A DNA stretch of 64,000 bases, taken from Flaccisagitta enflata. Its lineage: Eukaryota > Chaetognatha > Sagittoidea > Aphragmophora. Positions 45,125 through 56,744 of the stretch are shown here, piece after piece. The DNA is taken from contig OZ231127.1 of the NCBI GenBank assembly GCA_965153355.1, positions 65,410,001 through 65,474,000 on the forward strand, given 5' to 3'. Both the position numbers and the translations under genes were made by a program. Position 1 is the first letter of the stretch, and the number at the start of each line of letters is the position of its first letter. The notes below the pieces were generated by a model, which saw nothing but the letters and a program-made list of their open reading frames with translations, was not told the origin of the DNA and ran no database searches.

Positions 45125-46656
45125 CAGTATGATTGTTGTGAACTATAACATAAGATGAGAACATAACGCAAAAACTAAAAGGACTAGCCAAATTCTGAAA
45201 ATAGTCCTTGGAAGATATGAGTTTGCAGATTTTCCTAAGAAAACTTCAAGGATTTTTTTATAGAATTTGATCCAATTAACACATAATGAACTGGGGGGTA
45301 ATTTCCGCAAAAAAGGGTGATTTTACTATGACCAAAATGAACTGCCCTCTTTTAGATTGCTCTTTTTTCTAAACCGTTAGAGCTACTGATCCCAGATTGA
45401 TCTCAAATGAAAGATATGTTGATGTAGTTTTAGAAAGAAAAATCAGAATAGTCGCAAAAGCGTTACATGGTCAGCGGTACCCGATGCCCCTATGTTGGTT
45501 TATGTAAGGATGAGACGGTGAGAGGGGCAGCGGCCCCGGAGGGGCCGATGACCTATGATTCCACATAGGGCAATTTTCTTCAGTTTCTGTTTTCTGTTTG
45601 TTGACCAATGGGCCTGATTTGAGGTCTGAGATGCCAGATTTGGGGTCTAAGGGGCACCATTTGAGGCCAGAGTTGAGAAGAGTGATTTGTGCTTGGGTGG
45701 AGGGGACTTGGACAAATGAAGGTTTGAGAAGATGATTTTGGGGGCTAAGATGTCTGAATATGGGTCTGGGATGTCTGATTTAGGGAATATGAGGCCTGCT
45801 TTTTGGCTGGAGAGTCCAAATTTGGGGTCTGAGAGGCTTGAGTAGGGGTCTGAAAGGCCTGCTTTATTTTGGATCTGAGGCTTGATATGGGATCTGAGAG
45901 GTCTATTTTGAGGTTTGAGAGGTCCAATCTAGGGTCTCAAAGGCCTAATTTGAGGTCTTAAAGGCTTTATTTGAGGCCTGGACAACCTGATTTTGGGCCT
46001 AAGAGCCCTGATTTTGGGTCTGAGAGGCCTGATTAGAGGTCTGAGAGGCCTAATTTGGGCTCAAACAGGCTTGATTTTAGGCCTGGAAAGCCTAGTTTGA
46101 GGTTTCGGGGGGGGACGGACAGACGGACAGACAGACGGACAGACAGAAACCGGAGAAAATTGCCCTATGTGGAATCATAGGTCATCGGCCCCTCCGGGGC
46201 CGCTGCCCAAAAAGGCATTTTTAAAGAGTTATCACGCAAAGCATGAATGATATTGTCTTCCTAGGAAACCATTTATGCAGAATTGACTTTCAGTTCACTA
46301 AATGTAATCAAGACTCAAATCAAGCAAATCTCTTGAGCCTTTCTCAAAAACTACTTTAAAAAATCTTTCATTTGAGACCATCGACTCTATAGCTCAATCC
46401 GTTTAAGAATGAGGGCAATTTAAAGAAAAACAGTTCACTCAACATCTCTACAATTTTTTCACTTTTTTTCACTTTGCATATTTGATCTTAAGTAAAAAAG
46501 AAACAAGAAGATCAATTTTTTTCCAGAAAATCCTTGGAATTCTCCCAAGAAAATCTGCAAACTTATATTCTAAGAGTTTTTTTCAGAATTTGGCTAGCCC
46601 TTCTAGTTTTTGCACTATGCCCTCGTCTTACGTTACAGTTCAGAACAATCATACTG
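45125..46656. mobile_element. TA-flanked TIR element with nested GHME H
   Basis: TA-CAGTATGATTGTTGTGAAC and GTTCAGAACAATCATACTG-TA. Further inward TAAGATGAGAACATA, GCAAAAACTAAAAGGACTAG and CCAAATTCTGAAAA return inverted at 46570-46640. The original length without GHME H is about 770 bp. Confidence 0.85.
45451..46216. mobile_element. GHME H, nested
   Basis: Left: GTCGCAAAAGCGTTACATGG, TCAGCGGTACCCGATGCCCC, GCAGCGGCCCCGGAGGGGCC, GATGACCTATGATTCCACAT. An array of about 20 degenerate units follows. Right: CAGACAGAAACCGGAGAAAA, TTGCCCTATGTGGAATCATA, GGTCATCGGCCCCTCCGGGG, CCGCTGCCC. The loop changes together at both ends (CGG/CCG). Confidence 0.85.
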
Positions 46657-46691
46657 TATAGGACATAGGCTCTTTGGGGCCACTGCCCAAA

Positions 46692-46982
46692 AATGATCCA
46701 ATGCACCCTGTTCATTTTCTCTTCTGTCAAAATGCTCTCAAATGACCAGCGAAAAAACTTTTAGATCAGTTGGGAACCATATTTTTGGTCCAATTGAAGT
46801 TTACATAGGATAATAACAGGAACTTTTTAATGGGAATCTTGAAGGGATCTTTACTCATTGATTTGTTTTTCACTTCTTGCTGACCCTAAATATAGTTCCC
46901 AATTGGTTTTATTGATGTTGAGCAGCTCATTTGACAGCATTTTGGCATAGGAATGAATGAATCAGGGTGCATTGGGTCATTT
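46692..46982. mobile_element. TIR element, AATGATCCAATGCACCCTG ends, 291 bp
   Basis: The left end AATGATCCAATGCACCCTG and the right end CAGGGTGCATTGGGTCATT are inverted, with CAAAATGCT...AGCATTTTG inside. It abuts GHME G and stops 6 bp before the N gap. Confidence 0.8.
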
Positions 46983-46988
46983 TAAGCT

Positions 46989-47021
46989 NNNNNNNNNNNN
47001 NNNNNNNNNNNNNNNNNNNNN
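46989..47021. other. Assembly gap (33 N)
   Basis: Run of N. Order and distance across this point are not guaranteed. Confidence 1.
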
Positions 47022-48840
47022 CACATATTCCCGACTACAGTAAAAAATTTCATAACATTTGACAGAAAATATCTTAAACTCAAAAATAAACTTCCATGGG
47101 TGTTTAAATTTCTTTTTCATGACCACCTCAGGTGATAAAGGCTTAGGTGTTGACTCAGTAAAAATCATGGTGGAAAAAATTTTCACATTCAGTTATCATC
47201 ATTATAACGACATTTGGTAAAAAAACCTCCATAACAGAGTGATCTGGGGAGCTATGAGGGTCTATCACAGTTTTCCCATGAAGATGATATTAACAATGGC
47301 ATGCCAGCGCTGGTAGTGGCGACAATGAGCAGCAACAATATAAGATTTTGTTGGTTTTTTTGAATTTTTATTTTTCCTATGTTCTCTTTTTTCATTTTCT
47401 TTTTTTCCGTCGTCATCATTATCGTCATCGTCTTCGTCATCGTCTTTGTCATCCCATAAATCATCATCATCGTAAATAAATCGTCATTATCATTGTCGTC
47501 TTTACCACGCCCACGCCACCCGCCCGTCGTCGTAAGTCGTCCAAATTTGAAAACAATATCGGCCATATTATTAACATTGAGATGATGATAGTAATAGCAG
47601 CGGCGAAGCGAAGGCGACGGAAAGTGTCAACAGTTACATTTGCTGTCGCCATCGCCATCGCCCATCTCTTTTTCCTGCTCTTCATTGCCAGCGCCAGCTT
47701 CAGCGCCATCGACATCGCCGCCCCGTCACCTCCTGCTCTTCATCGCCAGCGCCAGCTACGTCCGTCTCTATCTTTTGTCTTGTTCCTCCTGCACGCTTCT
47801 TCATGCGTCGTCTTCGTCGTCGCGTCGTCGTCGTCGTCTTCTACGTCTCTTCGTCGTAGTCGTCGTCATGCGTCTTCCTCTTCTTCCTCTTCCCCTCTTC
47901 TCCGTCTTCTTCCTCTTCTTCCTCTTCTTCCTCTTCTTCCTCTTCTTCTTTTTTTTTCTCCAGCGCTAGTGCCTGCGCCACCACCTCTTCCTGACACCCT
48001 TGTATCTTGACGAATAATGCGGGTAAATCAGCAGTTAGACCTAGGATAAACCTGCGGATAAACCTGCGGATAAACCTGCGAATAAACCTGCGGATAACAC
48101 TATGGAGGACTTAAAACTGCGGATAAAACTGCGGATAAAGGCTTTTTCTATGTAAAAACCCTGCCTTCAGCCCCCAGACTACGACTACCTCAAAAAAACG
48201 ATCTAAGTTCCAAAACTGTACTGGAGACAAAAATAAAAAAATGATCGCATAAAATTATTCTCATGCACAATTTACTCGTTCACCGGCTTTCCTCGTTGTG
48301 TAGACTGTTTTCCATGCAGTAAAATGTCCAACTGCGGACCAATTCTTATTGTGGGAATGGTGTGTGGCTCCAAGAAGCATATACGACCATTTTTTTGGTT
48401 CATAGTGGACTTTTCGATACAAAAAATTGATACAAAAATGACCGAAAAAAGTTTTTTTCTCGACCTTGCTTGACTGCTGGTAGTTTTGTCAGGTACGCTT
48501 TTTGTTTGTCAGTAGTAAAGGATAGTTGTGAGCAATCCGGAGTAAATACCATTGAAAGCTGAGTATTTTTTGGGCTGGGAGTATACATTTTTTGATATTC
48601 ATAGCTAAGAAAGAGCTAACTTTTTTTTTTCAAATGGCGCCAACCAGAAGTCTCTACGATCATTAGTTTTGACGTTATGAACTTTTGAACTTTTTTTTCT
48701 CGTATTTTTGCAAAAATCGATATTTTTCATTGATACCATTTTTCGGCCTTATGTAACGATAGGGAAAAGTAAAGATGTTACGCAAATTGACTCCAACTTT
48801 TATGACGAGAGAGAGGCACAAATAAACAAACAAACACACA
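47022..48840. other. No supported gene; TCG/TCT trinucleotide-rich stretch
   Basis: At 47400-47480 and 47770-47960 there are (GTC)n, (TCG)n and (TTCCTC)n runs, which create Ser/Leu/Arg-rich frames. At 48040-48140 ACCTGCGGATAA recurs about six times. I searched here for SOS Cdc25-domain exons on the minus strand and found none. Confidence 0.5.
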
Positions 48841-48841
48841 A

Positions 48842-48845
<4 letters not shown>

Positions 48846-48898
<53 letters not shown>
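48846..48898. repeat. (GA)n microsatellite
   Basis: About 26 GA units. Confidence 0.95.
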
Positions 48899-48902
<4 letters not shown>

Positions 48903-49125
48903 TATGATATATTGAGGGATCATCACCAGAGTCACAGCTCTGGGCGCATTGTTCATTTCTCCGGAAGAGCGCTTGTCCTCATAGGAGATAAATGCTGTCA
49001 TAAAAATGTCTTAACAAGTGACTTAAAACTGACCTAAAACTGTCTTAAAACTGTCTAAGACAACTGTCTTAAACAAAAAAGGTTTTGTAGTATGTTGGTG
49101 AGTTGTTGTTTCCTTGGGCTCGGCA

Positions 49126-49480
49126 TCATCGGCGGCGTCTCAAGACATCACATAGTATTTTCTTTGATCCAAGGAAGCATATTTTCTGGCACATGAATAC
49201 GTCAGGTAGCCCGGGTATCTTAGCCAGGTAGTCCCCAATGTTCTTTGAGACAGTTCCAAGCCCCCCAACGATGACTGGTTTGATTTCAGTATCTATCCCC
49301 CACATGTGGTTCAGCTCAGCACTGAAGCCCATATATTTTGATACTTTCTCAGCTTCTTTCTTTCCCACATTTATGTCAACGGGGCACGGGATATCGATAA
49401 TGTAAGCCTTTTTCATCGAAATGTCTTTGACTATAATGTCAGGTCTATTTGCACCCACTGGTCTGGTTGTAGCTATTACT
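49126..49480 (-). pseudogene. Non-LTR retrotransposon ORF tail fragment
   Basis: About 118 codons: RPDIIVKDISMKKAYIIDIP, VDINVGKKEAEKVSKYMGF, VIVGGLGTVSKNIGDYLAKI. This is the C-terminal end typical of many invertebrate LINE polyproteins (endonuclease-like DIP strand, then a conserved GALG-type segment). No reverse transcriptase is attached. The 5' side stops exactly at a (GA)n run. Confidence 0.75.
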
Positions 49481-49485
49481 TGGTC

Positions 49486-49489
<4 letters not shown>

Positions 49490-49572
<83 letters not shown>
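49490..49572. repeat. (GA)n microsatellite
   Basis: About 41 GA units, between the LINE tail and SOS. Confidence 0.95.
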
Positions 49573-49576
<4 letters not shown>

Positions 49577-49679
49577 TTTACTTTCCTAATATTGTTCATT
49601 AGAAAAACTGCCTAAAATTTGTTGAACCAACACCCTCCGTCACACGTAAGAAAATGTGAGTATTCTTTTTCTTTCTCAC

Positions 49680-51366
49680 CTGGTCAAATGCCATTCGACG
49701 GACGGCGGTTCGGTTTGAAAAGTGATTTTAACGGCGGCGTCGTTGTCGTCGATCCTTCTTTTGATGATGTTACAGATGCTGTGAATCCATCGAGAGAGAC
49801 TCTTTCCTTTGCGACTATTGATAAACGTCAACATCTTATTGAGCAAGTTTTCGTCGCGCTCGAAGTCGTAGAAATGTTCGTCGACCCAATGACGCACGAC
49901 GTTGAGGACCCTCAATTGCACCGGCTGCACGTACTCTTTACGGAATCGCTTCGATGACGTCGACGACGTCGACGTGGACGAAGAGGAAGCGACGCCATTG
50001 TCGCCGCCGACACCGGCGTTGATGATACCGCTGCTGCCGTCGGCGCACGAGAGTCCCTCGACGCTGGGAGCGTCCAAATCGTTGTCGTTGGGCGGCAAGG
50101 GAATGTTAAATCTCTCGATGAGCAAATCCAAGAATTGCGTCGGCGAGCAGAAGGACCGATACGTCGTCAAAAATGTACGGACAAACTTGGGGCTGGCGTA
50201 TTGATGATACGTTAGACGTTCTACCAATTTGAGTAAAGTTCCACCGCGGACGACTGGATTGCCACCGGAAGTTTGATCGGGCTCGAAAACGATGTTCATT
50301 TCCGTGTCTTCTTCGGCGAAGGGATACAACAAAGGACTCGGCAACTGCAAAGGATGAGCTTTTTCCTCTTCCGCCAGTTTGCCTTCCAGCATTCGGTCGA
50401 GCATCGGTCGAGTCTGCAACGCGATGAGAGTCGCCATCCAATGATTCTTCTCTTCCGCCGTTTTGGCGCATAAAATGATCGAGTCGTTGTCGGCTACGCC
50501 CTTCATCAAACTCGACGTCTCGGCGTCTCTACCGGCGCGCCCGGCGGTAAAAGCATCGGCCACGCCACCACGCGCCCTTTCCACGCCCGGACCGCGACGC
50601 GTTGACAGACTAAAAGCGTGCTTAAAGTCGTCTGAATCTTCGCAGTCCGTCACTTCTAGACGCCGGATAAAGTATTTCTTTTTCAGGCGAAATTCGGGTG
50701 GGGGCGCCGCGGTGGAAGACCCACCCGACACCACCGATGACATTTTACGAGACGGCTTCTCGATGGCTTTGCATAACACCAGCAAAGAATCGAAGAGAAA
50801 GCCATATCTTTCGCTCTCGTTAGTCTCGGACGTTTTGGTGCTGAACATGGCCCGCGTGCCTTTGCCCACGTATTTGAATAGCTTGCCTTCGACGAGCAGT
50901 TCGTTGCAGCATTGCTGCAAGTCTTTGCCTTCCCAGCCGTCGATGCGCTTCTGCACTTCCATCATCTTTTGCACGGCGGTTTTCCGGTCGCGCAAATGCG
51001 TTTGGAATCTCAAAGAGTTCTCCCAATGTTTCCTCTTCTGCGGCATTTCGTGGCGCGTGCAAATGCGGACGATGCGCGTATTGAGCGGCGACAAAATGCC
51101 CTCCACTTGACTCAGCGTCTCTCGATCTTTGTCGTCGTGAGTCAATTCGACGAAAGTCTTCAAAATGTCAAAGTAATGAAAGAAGTGGTAGATCGGGCCG
51201 AGCAATAGTTTCGGCAACATGTACTTCACGGCGTCTTTAAATCCCTTGCCGGCGGAACTGAGCGTCTTGATCACTTCCGGTTTGGACAGGACATCGCGTA
51301 AACGAACGAAAGTCTCCGGATGCAAGATGTCCTCGGCGTAGCGATGAAAGACGTCGAATTCGGCAC
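49680..51366 (-). CDS. SOS: SOS exon 4 (DH end, PH, REM)
   Basis: The acceptor CCCCTACCGAAG gives GAEFDVFHRYAEDILHP. A single 1687-bp exon runs to VEWHLT-AG. Donor AG-GTGAGA; phase 2. Unlike vertebrate SOS, three domains share one exon. Confidence 0.95.
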
Positions 51367-54300
51367 CTTCGGTAGGGGAAGGGAATGAATCATTCACCAA
51401 TTTTCATGATTAGGTTATGGTACAAATCACTGTCACGTTAGGGATTTCGATCCGTGTCTTTTGTTTTAAAGTGTTTTTACGCGGGTAGTGTTTTAGGGTT
51501 AGGGGTAGGGTTAGGGATGGGGTAAGTTTTAGGGTTAGGGATAGGGTTGGGTTATAGATAGATTCAGGGCAAGGTGTGGACTTGGTTTTGTATGTTTTAA
51601 CTCGAGTACGCTTGAATTAAAGATTTGCCCTTGTGGGAAAATACAAGTGCACCGGATTGAATTCCCTAAGATTACCCAAATCACTTGGTGGGTCAGATGG
51701 CCCTTTAACCATAGGCTTTGAGGTCGCGTAACCAAAGTACTGCGATTTGCTAAAGATTTATGCAGCAGACATCAGCATTTCTAAACTTAAGTAATATCAA
51801 AGCAAGATACGAGCCCTTACAGCTTTCTTACTTCCATTCCTACCTTCTGCCATTTCCATGAAGCAAGTGCCGACTTGGGGGACGGAAGGAACCGAGTTCT
51901 CGCTCGTCATCTCCATCATATCCTCCAACAGGCCGTGGAAGTTGACGACGGACGCGTGGATGTCGCCAATGTCGCGGAAAATGACGTCGACGTCTTCTTC
52001 CGTGACGCCGTGACAACGGAGCGACAAAAACGCCGATCGAAACACTTTGATGAGCATGTTGAGATCGCGGATGTGCTGCTCTTCCTCGAGGATAAATTCT
52101 TTGACGTTCTCTTCATAAGTCAGCGATGTTCTTTTGCCGACGGACGAACCGCCCTCGGACGAGATGAAAGAGAAATCCACGTCGTCACCTTGGTTGAAAA
52201 TTGAAATAAAAAGGCATAGAACTATCAAGCTATCATAATAATAAAAGCTAAATAACCAATTGGCCCATTTAAGAAAGGCCAGAGGTGCCGATTCAGCTAA
52301 GCTGCCGCGTTGCATGAAAAATACAGTCGAAGCTGCCGCACCTTTCATATTTACATGGGCTTTTCTCCCGCCTGCACTTCCATTTTTTCCGTGCTCCCTT
52401 CTCATGTGTGTCAACAGTGAACATATTTCATCTTTCGGGGGCGGCATCTAGTAGGCACATCTTCATGTACCAGAAAAAAGGTCGGTTATGTCACTAGTTG
52501 AGTCGCGTGTGGTTGGGCAGGGGCAGACGCAGAACAATTGTGATTTTAATGAATCATTTAGGGCATAAATCTTAAAAGTCACAACATCATTTGCAAAGAC
52601 CACAACGGCTAAGGATATTCATGAGGCCCGAGCGCTTCCCACGACAGGAAGACCTGCTCTTTCTGGGGCCGCATCAAAAGGCAAAAAAAAAACTGGAAAA
52701 TTTCAACAAACATTGGATGATTTTCTTAATTGTCATCCTATCCAAACAAAACGCAAATTGTCTTAAGTATTAGTACAATTATTGAATACTTATCATAGCC
52801 TATTTGCGTTGTTTCAGTCATGGGGCCTCATCATAATCAAAATCATGATGAATTATTTGATGCTCAGAATTAACAGTAGTGGAAAACGTAGTGCTGGCAA
52901 AATTAAAGTGGAACCCCGCAATAACAGTCTCGCTTTTAAAGGTTTATCATTAATTACAGGTCAACATTTTAAGGTCCCAAATGATCATTTTTAATGTGAT
53001 TTTATCTCTTTAAAGGTGAACCTGAGATAAAGGCGAAAAATCTCTGGTCCCAATGGGACCGATGAGGTGGGGTCCTACTAGCATTTGGCACGGCACTGAA
53101 AATTGAGAACTTAGAGAAGTAAAACCTATGAAAATGTCTTTCTTTCCCTCCCATTTCTTTTTTCACTTTTTTTTTCACCCTTCTCTTTCTTCTCTTTGCT
53201 TTCCCATTTTCATCCTTTCACCCATTGGCCTGCCACATCTGCCACACAAGCACTTTCCTGCCGCGTAGCATTGCCACCATGCTACACAGAATCGGCATCT
53301 CTGCAGTAAGGATGTTATGACTGCACAAGGCACATTGCACAAGCTGATTAGCAAGCATGCATTACTAGCAAGCATGCATTACAATTTACTAGCCTAATCA
53401 ACGTACAATTACGTAAAGCGTGTTTCGATTTTACATGAGATTTCAAACCCGTCAATCCTACCTTCGTTGAGAATATCGAGGATAATATGATCTGAATGAA
53501 GGGCGATTTTAACATCCGTCGCCGTCACTTGTTCTTGACGAATGTTTTTCATGTATTTCACGACGAGTTTCCAAATGTCCGCGGCCATGTACTCCACAAA
53601 GGCCACTAAGAAAGCCAACACTTGGTGATCCACGCGAATTCCCGGATATTCTTTCTGAATCACTTGCGTCAGGGAATCCATGGGCAAGAGAGGCGACTTG
53701 GACGACGATGAGGAGGAGGATGAACTTTTGCCACCGCTCGTCCGTTTGCCCATTCCACCGCCGCCGTCTTTGCGGGTCGATGCTTTCTCCTCGATAGCGG
53801 CCGAGGCGTCGTCGATTATGAGTTTGTCGAGAGGCGCCGGAAAGATTTTGCGAATGGTGTCGCTGACTTCCTTGACCGAAGCTGGGAATCCCCGCCCGCT
53901 TTGAGCGGACAGCGGAGCCACGTAGCCAGGAGGTTGTATGATCTTGGCCAGCATCTTGTAAACGAGGCGCTCGATTTCCTCGATCACGTCGTCGCGAAAC
54001 GTCAGCGCGGGATGCAAAGGCGTCACGATTTTCACCAACGCGTCTAGTGGGACAAATGGAAAGGAGAAAGGGAAGGATTGAGTAAGCGTTGCACAATTAA
54101 ACGGAGATGAGAATGAAAAAGACCGACACACGACCCAACGAGACAATTAGCCAACAACAAGATGACAGTGGCCAGTGGGCCAAATGAGACAAAAGCCAAA
54201 CGGAACGTCATATGGCTAAGCAAAATGACCAACAGCCGAACAAAACAGTCAAACAAGACGACAATCAAGATAACATATTCAAGGAAGACAAATAGTCAAA

Positions 54301-56722
54301 AGGAAACAGACAAACCAGATGAAAAACGATAGGGCTGACAAATATCAAGTGACGCAATTCAATTTTTAGTCATTACATGGTATTTTGATCTATCAGGTAT
54401 TTTATGCTTCGAGTTTCTTTGGGAAAGGTCTATGACGAGTCAAGTTAAATCAGCGTATCCTTCAATTCTCGATACAATTGAACCCTGCTCTAACGGACCC
54501 GCTTCCAACGGAATTCTGTCCATAACAAATGCAAATTCATGATCCTTTCAAGTAAACTTCTTTTATTTTCTTTGTTGGCAGGAACAGAAGTCCGCCTATA
54601 GCAGTAGAAAATTGTTGGTCCCCTGATATCTGTTAGATCGGGGTTCAACTGTATGCAACAAAAATCATTGAATCAGTTTTGCTTCCTTCGGATATTAGAT
54701 AATTTCAGAGCAATATGTTTAACAGGAGCCCTCAATTACTTCAACAATCAAAGAAATTGTAAAAAAAAAGTGATTCAATGAGGCCAAGCAACCCGTTTTG
54801 ATTTGAACAAGGCCAACACCTATAAGTCGCGTGCGAGACTTACAGATTGACTTAGAATGACTTAGAATGACTCAGTATACTCTTAAGTGACTTTAAATGA
54901 CTTAAAGAAATAAAATTGATAAAAAAAGTAAAAGTGTGACGGACCGACCGACCAACCAACGGGTGGACGGACGGACAAAGCGGAGTGTAGAGTCGCCTGA
55001 CGGACGGACGGACGGACGGACGGACAGACGGACGGACGGACGGACAGACGGACAGGACGGACGGACGGACGGACGGACGGACGGACAAAGCGGAGTGTAG
55101 AGTCGCCTGCACGCGACTAAAAATCTGGATTAGATTTTGGTTAAGTGACAGCTTTTCTCATAACGCAGTCTTTTAAAAACGGAGTTTGTACTATCTAGGA
55201 AATAAATATACGGACACCTAAACATCATTATAGCAGCTAAACTGCAATAACCACTTCAAAAATGAAAAAAGATCAACAAACTATGACAAAATATCTTCCC
55301 TTCAAGACCAAGCAGATGTCAGTAGCTCAAACCGTTTTCATTTGACAACGTTTTAAGAGAAACTGTCATTTTACCAGGATCATATTTTGAGGTTTTCTGT
55401 TGAAATCTCAAAGGACAACATATGTTGAAAGAGCTCTCAAATCTAGACAGATTGACCAAAATCATTTTGCTTGGCCTCATTAGATCACATTTTTTATAAA
55501 TTTTTTTATTGTTGAAAAAATTGAAGGCTGCAGTCAAATATATTGCTCTCAAATCATCAAATATCATTACAAAACCAAACCGATTGAAAGATTTTTTTGG
55601 TGCTTGATGGGAAATTAAGGATACACCGATTAAGGTTGAAAAATTGTATTCCAATCCCATAGAAACTCAAAACAGAAGCAGTTCGTAGATCAAAATACCA
55701 TGAAATGACTAGAAATTGATTCATTTGAACGTACATTTCATTTAGTGAGTGATAAGACTGACTTTTCTCCAGCTGTCCATATATTTATTTCCTAGATAGT
55801 AACTACGCTCTGCTTGGTCACGGTAAATCAACCTAAAAGATTTTGGCTAACGAAACGAGTGACAAGATGAAAGAATACACTTTTTTTTTTTATAAGAGAC
55901 AACTTTTTTGAACTCAGCCTGAGTGTTCTTAAATTTTAGGCCGTTCTCAGCCTGAAATTCTCTTAAAGTGTTCTTAATTTCTTTGATGTTTATTAAAACA
56001 TAAATCGTATGAAAACACCTTAACTATAATATTTGTATCTTAAACTTGGTAATTATCATAGTATTTTTAATATAATGCCTGATTTCATAGGCTAAATAAC
56101 TAAGGAAGTTCTTTTATAGATAAAAAACCTATATTTTTGAAAAATTTGAATACAATTTATTTTTTTGATCAGAAATTAAAAAAAAAAATTCTTTTGAAAA
56201 TGACCAAAACTGAATCTCAGCCTCTTATTTTGTTCTTAAAATTTTGGCAAATCTCAGGCTCATGTCTCTTATAAACTGGTCTCTTATAAAAAAAAAAGTG
56301 TACACGAACAGCTGATCAATAGCACCAACTTTGCAATTGGAAAAGTCTTACTTCTAAACGAATAAAGTCACAATAACTAAGGCAGTCCGATCTTAAAAGT
56401 TATCAATACTCTTTCAAATGTGACCATTTTGGGGTCAGTTGCCCAACTTTTTCAAGTTTATCTTCCATCTTCTTCTCAGCTGTCCCTATATTTATGGCCA
56501 GGATGGTAGAGTGCAATAGTAAGTTATTAATAACAGACGTATCATACCATGGAAAAGACCAGTCGGAAAATGAATAGAGGCAAAGTGAGGATGATGATCG
56601 GAGACGAGGGACAGCGACGACGCCGCCAAAGACCCACCACCCGAGAAAGAAGACCCTCCATGACTGGACCCGCCTTGAACGCCTGACCCATGGTCGGGCG
56701 CGAGTGACGCCAAGCTAGACAT
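49680..56722 (-). CDS. SOS: Son of sevenless guanine-nucleotide exchange factor, 5' part (four exons, Cdc25 domain not found)
   Basis: SOS activates Ras at the plasma membrane downstream of receptor tyrosine kinases. Exons: 56722-56548, 54043-53462, 52188-51844, 51366-49680; all GT-AG and phase-matched (929 codons plus two bases). The ATG at 56722 follows an in-frame TGA 15 codons or more upstream. Order: Gly/Ser-rich leader (about 1-50), histone-fold pair (about 58-250: IEEIERLVYKMLAKII, VDHQVLAFLVAFVEYMAADI, DVKIALHSDHIILDIL), DH domain (about 275-500), PH domain (about 525-690: DGWEGKDLQQCCNELLVEGK, AEEKNHWMATLIALQ) and REM domain (about 740-929: TLLKLVERLTYHQYASPKFV, VQLRVLNVVRHWVDEHFYDF, PPSVEWHLT). 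It stops at a good donor just before the Cdc25 domain. No Cdc25 exon or proline-rich tail was seen in the next 12 kb. Confidence 0.93.
51485..51550. repeat. Interstitial telomere-like repeat in SOS intron 3
   Basis: TTAGGG and variants (TTAGGGG, TAGGGTTAGGG, TTTTAGGGTTAGGGA) about eight times. Confidence 0.7.
51844..52188 (-). CDS. SOS: SOS exon 3 (DH domain, first part)
   Basis: Acceptor TTTTCAACCAAG. The exon codes DDVDFSFISSEGG, then YEENVKEFILEEEQHIRDLN, ending CFMEMAEG. Donor GCAGAAG-GTAGGA; phase 1. Confidence 0.93.
52189..53461. other. SOS intron 2: mostly unassigned
   Basis: The frame at 52210-52447 is open and looks gene-like (HMRREHGKNGSAGGRKAHVN, SLAESAPLAFLKWANWLF), but it joins no SOS exon in phase, so it is probably a repeat. 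A trace of HCE 3' sequence (GAGTCGCGTGTGGTTGGGCA) is at 52500-52525. Confidence 0.4.
53462..54043 (-). CDS. SOS: SOS exon 2 (histone-fold domain)
   Basis: Acceptor TTGTCCCACTAG. The exon codes the histone folds with a Ser/Gly/Lys-rich insert (about 40 residues, GGGGMGKRTSGGKSSSSSSS). Donor AACGAAG-GTAGGA; phase 1. Confidence 0.92.
54475..54651. mobile_element. pogo/Tigger-like MITE, 177 bp, in SOS intron 1
   Basis: TA-CAATTGAACCCTGCTCTAAC and GTTAGATCGGGGTTCAACTG-TA. The inner GGACCCGC and GGTCCCCT stretches also pair. The ends resemble the 73-bp element at 11031-11103. Confidence 0.85.
54806..55123 (-). mobile_element. HCE variant with (TGACTTAGAA) core and duplicated 5' end
   Basis: AACAAGGCCAACACCTATAA, GTCGCGTGCGAGACTTACAG, a short TGACTTAGAA array, two blocks of (GACG)n each followed by ACAAAGCGGAGTGTAGAGTC, and GCACGCGACTAAAAA. 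The block CGGAGTGTAGAGTCGCCTG is present twice, a tandem duplication. Confidence 0.8.
55191..55789. mobile_element. TA-flanked MITE, CTATCTAGGAAATAAATA ends, 599 bp
   Basis: TA-CTATCTAGGAAATAAATAT with ACGGACA, and TGTCCAT with ATATTTATTTCCTAGATAG-TA. No ORF of interest. Confidence 0.85.
55878..56300. mobile_element. TA-flanked MITE, CACTTTTTT ends, 423 bp
   Basis: TA-CACTTTTTTTTTTTATAAG with AGAC, and GTCTCTTATAAAAAAAAAAG with TG-TA. TCTTA, TTCTTAA and CAGCCTGA words recur inside, parallel to AAGGACA and CAGCCTGA in 24436-24853. Confidence 0.85.
56548..56722 (-). CDS. SOS: SOS exon 1 (start, Gly/Ser leader)
   Basis: MSSLASLAPDHGSGVQGGSS... to IHFPTGLFH. Donor CCATG-GTATGA; phase 1, completing Asp with AC of exon 2 (GLFH-D-ALVKIV). 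Confidence 0.78.
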
Positions 56723-56744
56723 GTCGCCGCCTCCTTTCAAAGAG

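Larger units (their letters stand above)
44645..46690. mobile_element. GHME G, interrupted by a TA-flanked MITE
   Basis: Left: CACATGGTCAGCGCTACCCG, AAGGGCCGATGTCCTGTGGA. The array is at 44780-45060. The right end is split: GCCCCTGTGTTCTA at 45111-45124, then TAGGACATAGGCTCTTTGGG, GCCACTGCCC at 46659-46690. Removing 45125-46658 restores CTGTGTTCTATAGGACAT, one base from the GHME consensus. Confidence 0.8.

Noticed and set aside
47582-48010. 142-codon Ser/Ala/Leu ORF with a possible signal sequence
   Set aside because: Built from GTC, TCG and TTC triplet runs; composition changes with the repeat and there is no recognisable fold.
52210-52447. Possible extra SOS exon or small gene
   Set aside because: Open and protein-like, but it sits upstream of a well-supported acceptor, is not in phase with the exon 2 donor, and matches no part of SOS.
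52895-53080. A further pogo-like MITE (GTGGAACCCCGC ... GGTGGGGTCC)
   Set aside because: The ends match too weakly and I could not find a clear TA duplication.
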